Shown here in pieces: positions 7,701 through 13,577 of a stretch of DNA of 18,931 nt. The position numbers and the translations under genes were made by a program. Source of the stretch: Chamaesiphon sp. (lineage in GTDB: Bacteria > Cyanobacteriota > Cyanobacteriia > Cyanobacteriales > Chamaesiphonaceae). Positions within the stretch are counted from its first letter, which is position 1; each line of letters starts with the position of its first letter. Where the stretch lies: positions 1-18,931 of the forward strand of contig JAJAZF010000216.1 of assembly GCA_026785875.1 (NCBI GenBank). The letters are read 5' to 3'. The notes beneath the pieces are model-generated. The model was not told the origin of the DNA, made no database searches, and saw only the letters and a program-made list of their open reading frames with translations.

Positions 7701-9196
7701 AAACTAGTCCAGAAGCTTTAGATATTATTGCTAGCTGGAATCGTCAAGCAATTCTTCACTTTATTGCGGGGCTTGCTGATACTGATGGTTCTAATACTCA
7801 AAGTAATGGCATTCGGATTTATATCTCCGATCGCAATCGTGCATACCGTTGTCAATTACTATTGGCTAAATGTGGTATTCGTTGTTCTCTAAATCTAATG
7901 TCTCGTAAAGGTGCTGTCACTAATTATGGAGTCAGAAGTCAAGATCTGTATTATCTCCAAATTACTAACTGTGCTGAAATTCCTTGTCAGCGTCTAGATG
8001 TTAGCAAAAGTACCGAGCCAGTAGGTAAGGGTAAATGGCAAGTAATTCGCGGTGTGGAAGAACTACCTGGATTGCATGATACTTTCTGTTTTAATGAGCC
8101 AGAATTTCATAAAGGAGTATTTGGGGCTACCTTGGCGGGTAACTGCAACCTTGCAGAAATACATTTGAACCAAATCGATCCAAATAATCACAAAGAACAG
8201 CAAGAAGCGTTTACAGCTAGTGCATTATCAGTCGCGGCATTACTCAATCACAAATTCCAAGAACCACGCTATCAATATAGTCGGGAATTAGACCCAATCG
8301 TTGGCGTATCATTTACTGGTTTGTTTGACTTCTTCGTTCATGCCTTTGGCTCCGAATGGCTCCAATGGTGGGCTGAAGGTCGTCCGGCGACTGCGGCGGG
8401 GATTGCTTACAAGCAAAAAGAACATGAATATCTGAACACCTGGCGCGAAATTGTCGAAGCAACCGTATGGGAATATTGCGATCGACACAACATCAAGCGT
8501 CCCAATCGTTGCACCACAGTCCAACCATCAGGAACCAAATCTCTGCTGACTGGTGCCTCTCCTGGCTGGCACGCCCCCAAAGCGCAACGTTTCATCCGCC
8601 GGATCACATTCCGTAAGGATGACCCTGTAGCCCTAGCCTGTATCGATTACGGCTATAGTGTGATTCCATCCCAATCTGATAAAGATGAGCAGGGAAATCT
8701 GCTCGATGATGCCTTCGATCCGCGCTGTACTGAGTGGTTGATCGAGATTCCGGTTGCTGTCTCTTGGGCGGATATTCCAGGTGCAGATACGATCGAGATC
8801 GCTCAATTTAGTGCCTTGTCGCAGATGGATTTCTATATGGGAGTTCAGCAGCATTATGTCCGACATAATACTAGCGCGACGATCGAGTTGCGCGAACATG
8901 AAGTCTCGGAGCTGGGTCAGCGGATTTTTGAGGCGATTCGGGATGATGAGGGTTACATCTCGGCTGCGCTCCTCGCGCGGTTTGACGACCATCAGACCTT
9001 CCCTCGGTTGCCCTTTGAACCGATCGATAAGGCTACTTTTGATGAGATGATGCTGGGAGTCTTGGCACGAAGACAGACAGCAGAATTCCACACGGCTCTG
9101 AGTCGCTACGATTTGGGCGGTGCTTCTGAAGAATCTGGCCCTGCTGGTTGTGATTCTGATAAGTGTCTATTACCAGAAGTGAAGCCAAATAACTAG
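4775..9196 (+). CDS. nrdJ: adenosylcobalamin-dependent (class II) ribonucleotide reductase NrdJ, with two inteins
   Basis: A 1473-residue precursor; removal of both inteins leaves a 780-residue enzyme, close to monomeric RTPR (739 residues in Lactobacillus leichmannii). It reduces ribonucleotides to deoxyribonucleotides using a B12-generated thiyl radical. The host segments are residues 1-420, 791-800 and 1124-1473. By family alignment, C115 in YNCTS corresponds to redox Cys119, C791 in the spliced NPCGEI motif to the radical Cys408 (with E793 as Glu410), C1124 in CNLAEIHL to redox Cys419, and C1459/C1464 in CDSDKC to the C-terminal swinging-arm pair. All are present, so the gene appears functional once spliced. 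The start MVREL..RHG and the ANPVFFRTYSR block look like other cyanobacterial NrdJ proteins. No cobalamin riboswitch was recognised upstream. It is a stand-alone gene followed by a hairpin terminator. Confidence 0.97.
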   Translation: MVRELNRVRHGSGSNEENSLPTQPQLDFPASAPTANPVFFRTYSRFTASGRETWQQVCTRTLKGLVKLGKLTDAEADIIDRMQRQVKAMPSGRWLWVGGSEWLEQPQNFSGAYNCTSTNVCDWAAFALMMDLAMMGCGTGAILEPDLIGNLPVIKNQLNVAIISEIGKIPIASRQELSSVEIAGDRATIKVGDSRQGWVNSYKILLELSSDDRFNGEVQVSIDLSNVRPAGEPLKGFGGVANPVRLLELYKRCGAILNKAIGRQLNSVECCLLIDEAAVTIVAGNIRRSAGMRQFNSDDILGATAKDNLWQQDENGNWRIDPERDALRMSNHTRVFHHKPTLEECVAAVQKQYYSGEGAIQWAGEAVARSNADLLTTPVLKADFLKVYEEGTAKEWFQNNHPNLDKKEIDHRLSRFGLNPCVTADTWVHTDSGARQVQDLIGVQHGTYINGELFSTTKDGFFCSGTKPVVKLQTKEGYQLRLTANHQVLKVTSQTQKSQYTQWVEAGTLAPGDRVLIHNHRNLVAWDGSGTAETGWLLGSLIGDGCFATHEASYSAQAKLRFWGDTQVEMKEYALQLVKSNVVCADSLTGLYNQHNKYYEISSAGLRKLAAEYDICQGHKTITPLVESASYDFYCGFLRGLFDADGSVQGTQQKGISVRLAQSNLKLLEAVQRMLLRIGIASTIYQNRRDAGMRMLPDSNRKLAEYYCQAQHELVITNDNLATFQSLVGFQEPLKAERLDMLLAGYQRKLNRERFTATISAVTSDGEEVVYDCTVPGPARFDANGFVAHNCGEILGTNFHCVSGDTLLITRDRLAKIEDVIGQEIEIWNGNNWSKVTPFQTNTNQKLYRVQFSDGTYLDATEYHRFFVKDRFGKEYKEVLTKDLMDTSRYQLHTEPFQIQYESGSDIDSSYAYTLGVAVGDGTVDQKNRAKIRLYEGKSNLVVTGRKSPERNYDYLPAFTDVTELDFSAEFLKALKTSPEALDIIASWNRQAILHFIAGLADTDGSNTQSNGIRIYISDRNRAYRCQLLLAKCGIRCSLNLMSRKGAVTNYGVRSQDLYYLQITNCAEIPCQRLDVSKSTEPVGKGKWQVIRGVEELPGLHDTFCFNEPEFHKGVFGATLAGNCNLAEIHLNQIDPNNHKEQQEAFTASALSVAALLNHKFQEPRYQYSRELDPIVGVSFTGLFDFFVHAFGSEWLQWWAEGRPATAAGIAYKQKEHEYLNTWREIVEATVWEYCDRHNIKRPNRCTTVQPSGTKSLLTGASPGWHAPKAQRFIRRITFRKDDPVALACIDYGYSVIPSQSDKDEQGNLLDDAFDPRCTEWLIEIPVAVSWADIPGADTIEIAQFSALSQMDFYMGVQQHYVRHNTSATIELREHEVSELGQRIFEAIRDDEGYISAALLARFDDHQTFPRLPFEPIDKATFDEMMLGVLARRQTAEFHTALSRYDLGGASEESGPAGCDSDKCLLPEVKPNN
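6035..7144 (+). mobile_element. NrdJ intein 1 (370 aa) with LAGLIDADG homing endonuclease
   Basis: Covers precursor residues 421-790. It starts with Cys (block A, CVTADTWVHTDSG), has the block B TxxH motif in LTANHQVL (T483, H486), and ends in block F (VVYDCTVP) and block G FVAHN, with the canonical penultimate His and terminal Asn; the next residue is Cys791. Two dodecapeptide motifs, LLGSLIGDG (537-545) and FLRGLFDADG (637-646), mark an apparently intact LAGLIDADG endonuclease with both acidic residues (D544, D645). Splicing should be class 1 (Cys1, Asn, Cys+1). The insertion splits NP from CGEI, so the +1 nucleophile is the enzyme's own radical cysteine. Confidence 0.95.
7175..8143 (+). 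mobile_element. NrdJ intein 2 (323 aa) with LAGLIDADG homing endonuclease
   Basis: Covers precursor residues 801-1123. It starts at Cys801 (block A, CVSGDTLLITRDR), has a TxxH block B in ATEYHRFF (T861, H864), and ends with FCFNEPEFHKGVFGATLAGN before Cys1124. Endonuclease motifs are YTLGVAVGDG (913-922) and FIAGLADTDG (996-1005), with D921 and D1004 present. The penultimate residue is Gly, not the usual His, a variation that I recall from some other reductase inteins. It is inserted in H|CNLAEI, so its +1 residue is the redox-active cysteine. Only ten host residues, CGEILGTNFH, separate it from intein 1. The two inteins share little sequence outside the motifs, so tandem duplication is unlikely. 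Confidence 0.93.
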
Positions 9197-9224
9197 ATGA
9201 GCGGATTGTAATGTTCTCCCGACT

Positions 9225-9273
9225 GGATGGCGGATCGATCGATTTGACTAGAGATCCAATCGCACCGCCATCC
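9225..9273. other. hairpin just after nrdJ
   Basis: A 9-bp GC-rich inverted repeat, GGATGGCGG (9225-9233) and CCGCCATCC (9265-9273), begins 29 nt after the nrdJ stop. No T-run follows, so it is more likely an RNA 3'-end stabiliser or a partial terminator than an intrinsic terminator. Confidence 0.35.
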
Positions 9274-9297
9274 CCCACTAGTCAACTAATTTGAATA

Positions 9298-9358
9298 AAT
9301 CCCTCTACTATCGACTCTTCACGAGAGCGGCTCCGCCAACGGTAGTAGGGGGATTTTC
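9298..9358 (+). terminator. probable nrdJ terminator hairpin
   Basis: AATCCCTCTACTATCG (9298-9313) pairs with CGGTAGTAGGGGGATT (9340-9355) over 16 bp with two G-U wobbles, then TT and CG. The loop contains further GC-rich sequence. The T-run is short (four Ts). It lies 8 nt before the first possible start of the DUF1499 gene. Confidence 0.55.
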
Positions 9359-9366
9359 GTTCTAAT

Positions 9367-9876
9367 ATGGATAGAGTAGACGTAAGCAAAAAGATGACCA
9401 TAGCCACATCGAAACAAATTAGTAGATATGTCGTCATAGCGATCGGCTTATTACTTGCTTTTTTACTTTGGAGTAACCATATGTTTGCAGGTCAAGCACC
9501 AACAAATATCGGGATTAATAATGGTAAATTAACTGCTTGTCCTAGCACCCCTAATTGTGTAAATAGTCAAGCACCAGTCACAGATAAAGAACATGCGATC
9601 GCCTCACTTCCATTGAGTGGAGATCTTTCCAGCGCGATGGCAAATTTGAAACAGGTGGTTCAAGCAATGCCTCGGACTAAGATAGTTAAGGAAACTAATA
9701 ATTATCTATATGTAGAGTTTGCTAGTAAATTAATGGGCTTTGTCGATGATGTCGAGTTTTATCTTGATAATGACGCTCAAACTATTCAGGTGCGATCTGC
9801 TTCTCGACTAGGTGAATCCGATCTGGGTGTAAATCGTCAACGGATTGAAGAAATCCGCGCTCAATTAGCTAACTAA
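9367..9876 (+). CDS. DUF1499 family membrane-anchored or exported protein
   Basis: A 169-residue protein with one N-terminal hydrophobic segment (about 21-36, YVVIAIGLLLAFLLWS), so it is probably membrane-anchored or secreted. The rest is a full DUF1499 domain: LTACPSTPNCVNSQA (55-69, with C58 and C64), LYVEFASKLMGFVDDVEFYLD (114-134), IQVRSASRLGESDLGVNRQRIEEIR (140-164). The function of DUF1499 is not known. An in-frame ATG at 9394 (M10) is an alternative start; it would put more distance between the gene and the hairpin ending at 9358, and neither start has a strong Shine-Dalgarno sequence. It lies 44 nt upstream of the protease gene on the same strand, so co-transcription is likely. Confidence 0.85.
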   Translation: MDRVDVSKKMTIATSKQISRYVVIAIGLLLAFLLWSNHMFAGQAPTNIGINNGKLTACPSTPNCVNSQAPVTDKEHAIASLPLSGDLSSAMANLKQVVQAMPRTKIVKETNNYLYVEFASKLMGFVDDVEFYLDNDAQTIQVRSASRLGESDLGVNRQRIEEIRAQLAN

Positions 9877-9920
9877 TAAGTAATTCGTTAGTGCATTAAT
9901 TGCAAATATTCAGTATAAAT

Positions 9921-12743
9921 ATGTTCAAAGTTAGAGATTTTTGGGTGGTGTGGCGACGATATCGGTTTGGGATGTTGTTATTTAGTGTGTGCTTGAGCGC
10001 GGTACTAGCATCCCCACAGACAGCGATGTCTACTCAGCCAGCGGTGGTAACAGCCATTAGCTCCGAGATTGCCAAAAAGCCCATACAGACTAGTAAAACC
10101 CCGACAGTACCTGCGGCTCCAGCCACGTTAACGGCGAATGTCAAAAAGACAGTTTTAGAAAATGGTTTGACCGTTTTAACTAAAGAAGTACGGAGTGCAC
10201 CTGTGGTGACGGTGCAGGTATGGTACAAAATTGGTTCGCGAAATGAAGCTCCTGGGGTGAATGGCATTGCTCACCAATTGGAGCATATGTTATTTAAAGG
10301 TACTAAGGATCGTCCCGTCCAATTTGGACGATTGTTTGCAGCTTTAGGTAGTAGTTTTAATGCCTTTACGAGCTACGATCAGACAGCTTATTTTGGGACT
10401 GTTGAGAAAAATAAACTTAGCAGTCTGTTGACATTAGAAGCCGATCGAATGCAGAATTCGACGATCGATACTGAGAAACTTACTGGCGAAAAAAGAGTCG
10501 TAATTTCTGAACTCCAAGGCTATGAAAATAGCCCGAGTTATCGACTCGATCGAGCTGTAAAACGTGCAGCTTTTCCGAATACTCCCTACGGTTTGACTGT
10601 CGGCGGTACCAAAGCAGATGTCGAAAAATTTACAGTCGAGCAAGTCAGGTCTTATTATGATTCTTACTATGCACCAAATAACGCCACATTAGTAGTTGTG
10701 GGTGATTTTGATACAGCCAGTCTGATGTCCAAAGTTCAGCAGACATTTGGGAAAGTACCGCGTCGGGAACTCAAAGTCGCTCAACCTGCGACTACTGCTG
10801 CAACCGCATCGAATCGTCGGATTACGCTCAAAGAGCCAGGTAGTACCCAAATCGCGATCGAGGTTTATCCCTTACCTCAAGCTACCGATCCTGACGTACC
10901 CGCGATCGATGTGATGAATTATGTCCTCACTGAAGGGCGCAGTTCGCGGATGTATCAATCGATCGTCGAAACAGGTATCGCGACTAGTTTAGATGGTGGA
11001 GCCGCCAACCTCGCCGCAGGTGGTTGGTACGAGATTTCTTCCATCGTCGAGGTCGGAAAATCTGTCCCCAAACTAGAAGCCGCTATCGCGACAGAGATTA
11101 AATTGCTCCAAACTAAAGGAGTCACATCCGGCGAGATTTCCCGCGCCAAAGCTCAACTCAAAGCTGGCTATCTCCTAGGCAATCGCGATATCAATAGTCA
11201 AGCCCGACAACTAGGGAACGACCAAACCACTACTGGAGATTATCAATTTACCGATAAATATCTGGCGGGAGTCGAACGCGTCACCGCCGCAGATGTCCAA
11301 CGGGTAGCCAAGAAATATCTCCAAGAAGATCTCAAAACTGTCGGCAACTTTCAACCTACCCAAATCACCGGAAAATCTGCACCAGCAGCTAAGGAAGGCA
11401 AAACAGCCGAGAATTTTAGCCCAGGTGCCCCAGTAGACCCTGCTGAACTCGCAAAATACCTTCCCCCACTAGATGCAGATACCACCAGTCAAACTCAAGC
11501 TCTACCCCAAGAGGTGAAGCTCAAGAATGGATTGCGGGTATTTTTGCTGCCTGATACCAGTACGCCGACAGTGACATTGACTGGGAATATTCAAGCAGGG
11601 ACAGAATATGACAATCCTCAAAAAGCTGGATTGGCAACTCTGACAGCCGCAAATATCATGAGTGGGACAAAAACTCAGACAGCTTTAACGATCGCCAAAA
11701 CACTAGAAAGTCGCGGTGCTGGGCTAGGTTTTGCTGCGAGTCGGGAAGGTGTCAGCCTCGGTGGTAATGCCCTTTCTAAAGATTTGCCGATCCTGCTCCA
11801 AACCTTGGGTGATGTAGTCCAAAATGCTAACTTCCCTCAAGATAAATTTGCACTCAGCCGTCAACGCTCTTTGACTAGCCTGAAACTGGAATTAGATAGC
11901 CCCAATAGTGTGGCGCGGCGCAAGTTCCAGCAGACGATTTATCCCAAGGGTCATCCCTTCACCATTTTCCCTACAGCCGAAACGCTGACAGGATTGAAAG
12001 CGGCGGATCTGCAAGCTTTTTATCGTCAGCACTATCTACCGAGTAATACGATTTTAGCGATCGTTGGTGACTTTAAGGTAGCAGATGTCCAACGCCTACT
12101 AGAAGCTAACTTGGGTAAATGGTCAACTACCGCCAAAACAGTTAAACTCAACTATCCAGTCCCCGAACTACCTGCCAAACAGGTGCTAGTTAGTCCCTCG
12201 CTCCCAGGGAAAACTCAAGCAATTACCTTGCTGGGCAATAAGGCGATCGATCGTAAAGATCCGCGCTATTATTCAGCCTTAGTTTTAAATCAAATCCTCG
12301 GTGGGGATACCCTTTCCAGCCGTCTCGGTACCGAAATTCGCGACAGGCAGGGTTTAACCTATGGGATCTACAGTAGCTTTGCTGCTGGTAAACGTCAGGG
12401 AACATTTGTGATCTCGATGCAAACTTCACCAGAAGATGCTCCCAAAGCCACTCAAAGCACGATCGCGTTGTTGAAAGACTTGCAAGCTAACGGCGTAACC
12501 GCCGCCGAGGTTGCCAACTCCAAGCGCAGTATTTCCAGCAACTACACCGTCGAACTCGCCTCTCCTGACGAAATCGCCGGAGCTACCCTCGGTAATGCTG
12601 TCTACGGTTTAAATCCTAATGAAATTAGCGAATTTCCCAAGAAAATTCAAGCTGTGACATTAGCACAAGTCAACCAAGTTGCCAAAGAATTGATTCAACC
12701 CGATCGATTAGTGGTAATTACCGCAGGGCCACCGAAGAAGTAA
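9921..12743 (+). CDS. exported M16 metalloprotease, active and inactive halves in one chain
   Basis: With the ATG at 9921 the protein has 940 residues; a TTG at 9900 would add seven. Residues 15-31 form a hydrophobic signal-like segment (RFGMLLFSVCLSAVLAS), followed by a low-complexity Ala/Thr/Pro-rich linker to about 70, suggesting periplasmic or membrane-anchored location. The first half is a catalytic pitrilysin domain: HQLEH (118-122) is the inverted HxxEH zinc site, and E197 in ISELQGYENSP, 75 residues later, is the expected third ligand. The second half starts near VKLKNGLRVFLLPD, lacks HxxEH, and keeps the RDRQGLTYGIYS substrate-binding motif of the non-catalytic partner. Elsewhere such halves are often encoded as two adjacent genes. 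The substrate is unknown; peptide or misfolded-protein degradation is the family norm. Confidence 0.93.
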   Translation: MFKVRDFWVVWRRYRFGMLLFSVCLSAVLASPQTAMSTQPAVVTAISSEIAKKPIQTSKTPTVPAAPATLTANVKKTVLENGLTVLTKEVRSAPVVTVQVWYKIGSRNEAPGVNGIAHQLEHMLFKGTKDRPVQFGRLFAALGSSFNAFTSYDQTAYFGTVEKNKLSSLLTLEADRMQNSTIDTEKLTGEKRVVISELQGYENSPSYRLDRAVKRAAFPNTPYGLTVGGTKADVEKFTVEQVRSYYDSYYAPNNATLVVVGDFDTASLMSKVQQTFGKVPRRELKVAQPATTAATASNRRITLKEPGSTQIAIEVYPLPQATDPDVPAIDVMNYVLTEGRSSRMYQSIVETGIATSLDGGAANLAAGGWYEISSIVEVGKSVPKLEAAIATEIKLLQTKGVTSGEISRAKAQLKAGYLLGNRDINSQARQLGNDQTTTGDYQFTDKYLAGVERVTAADVQRVAKKYLQEDLKTVGNFQPTQITGKSAPAAKEGKTAENFSPGAPVDPAELAKYLPPLDADTTSQTQALPQEVKLKNGLRVFLLPDTSTPTVTLTGNIQAGTEYDNPQKAGLATLTAANIMSGTKTQTALTIAKTLESRGAGLGFAASREGVSLGGNALSKDLPILLQTLGDVVQNANFPQDKFALSRQRSLTSLKLELDSPNSVARRKFQQTIYPKGHPFTIFPTAETLTGLKAADLQAFYRQHYLPSNTILAIVGDFKVADVQRLLEANLGKWSTTAKTVKLNYPVPELPAKQVLVSPSLPGKTQAITLLGNKAIDRKDPRYYSALVLNQILGGDTLSSRLGTEIRDRQGLTYGIYSSFAAGKRQGTFVISMQTSPEDAPKATQSTIALLKDLQANGVTAAEVANSKRSISSNYTVELASPDEIAGATLGNAVYGLNPNEISEFPKKIQAVTLAQVNQVAKELIQPDRLVVITAGPPKK

Positions 12744-12755
12744 CACATAATAGCG

Positions 12756-12795
12756 AAAAATGCCGAAGCAATTCATAAATTGCTTCGGCATTTTT
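12756..12795 (+). terminator. strong intrinsic terminator after the M16 protease
   Basis: An 18-bp perfect stem, AAAAATGCCGAAGCAATT (12756-12773) with a CATA loop and the complementary arm at 12778-12795, ends in a run of six Ts on the plus strand. It begins 13 nt after the stop. The A-run on the other side makes it usable in both directions. Confidence 0.92.
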
Positions 12796-12899
12796 TGGCT
12801 CTAATAAAATCTAAATCGGATAATTTCTCTCATATTCCAGGGGTTTAATTGTGCCTATCTGCTGCAAAAAGACAGATCGGCAGGTTTTATTCTGCCTTG

Positions 12900-13059
12900 T
12901 ATAGCAACCGCCAAGGGCGTTAGGACATATTACAATCGATTGTCGATTACCTTGGCGGTTGGGGCGGGTTTTGTTCTGAAGTTATCGGTAAATTTCGGGC
13001 ATCTCTAGCATAAACCCGCCCCTACAATCGATGTCCTAACCGCCTTGGCGACTGCTATA
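12900..13059. mobile_element. MITE-like nested inverted-repeat element 2 (160 bp)
   Basis: Outer 29-nt arms (12900-12928 and 13031-13059; TATAGCA...GGACAT) match at 25 of 29 positions. Inside are an 11-bp perfect pair GGGGCGGGTTT (12961-12971) / AAACCCGCCCC (13012-13022) and a competing 11-bp hairpin AACCGCCAAGG (12906-12916) / CCTTGGCGGTT (12950-12960). There is no reading frame of note. The 358-base gap 12744-13101 otherwise holds only the protease terminator. The TA dinucleotides at the tips would fit a TA-duplicating transposase of the IS630/mariner type, but that is a guess. Confidence 0.68.
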
Positions 13060-13101
13060 TTGCTTATCCGATCGGTCGGGTTGAGATCGAGGCATGAATA
13101 C

Positions 13102-13455
13102 TTACCCTAAAAGTTCTTGTATTTCTGCGACATTGCGAAAACCGACGGCAATCGCGATGCCATTTTTAACAAAAATTGGTCTTTTTAGTAGCATGACATC
13201 ATCGCTAAAAGCAGCCACCCATTCGGCATCCTTCCAAGTATCTTTGCTCTCATCGAGTGCTCGATAGGATTGTCCTGATGTATTACGCATCGGTTGATGA
13301 CCTAACTTTTCAACCCAGTGAGTAATTTGTTCTCGATCGGGTGGCTGTTCCTTGGTATTGATAAATTTATAACTAATTTCCTGTGTATCTAGCCATTGCA
13401 GAGCCTTTTTGCAAGTACCACAGGTGGGAATACCATAAACTTGAATTAATGTCAT
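13102..13455 (-). CDS. Spx/ArsC-family thioredoxin-fold protein
   Basis: A 117-residue protein of the ArsC/Spx/YffB family. YGIPTCGTCKKALQWL (7-22) holds a CxxC pair (C12, C15) in the thioredoxin-fold loop, and MLLKRPIFVKNGIAIAVGF (88-106) includes the conserved Arg-Pro (R92-P93), with P93 probably cis. Family members are glutathione-dependent arsenate reductases, the RNA-polymerase-binding regulator Spx, or uncharacterised reductases. The CxxC resembles Spx, but a CxxC also occurs in many uncharacterised Gram-negative homologues, so no specific role is assigned. No arsenic-resistance gene is nearby. The length is standard and the ATG at 13453-13455 puts the CxxC at the expected position. Confidence 0.88.
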   Translation of the reverse strand: MTLIQVYGIPTCGTCKKALQWLDTQEISYKFINTKEQPPDREQITHWVEKLGHQPMRNTSGQSYRALDESKDTWKDAEWVAAFSDDVMLLKRPIFVKNGIAIAVGFRNVAEIQELLG

Positions 13456-13577
13456 ATAGTGCGATTAAAAATGATGAATTAACAGTTTATCTAAATCGTT
13501 ATGCCCGATCGAGCCGTGTAAATTAATGAAAGTATTGGTTACTAGGAAAGTTCAATATCTAACTATAATTAGCATGA

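Noticed and set aside
8633..9091. 152-codon antisense frame over the 3' part of nrdJ
   Set aside because: No recognisable domain or ribosome site; it is opposite a conserved coding region and explained by its codon pattern.
4775..9196. nrdJ as a chimera or mis-assembled gene because of its 1473-residue length
   Set aside because: The two extra segments have exact intein boundaries (Cys1, terminal Asn, Cys+1) and removing them restores the continuous NPCGEI...CNLAEI motif.
13102..13455. Naming the Spx/ArsC-family gene arsC
   Set aside because: The family includes Spx regulators and uncharacterised reductases, and there is no arsenic-resistance context.
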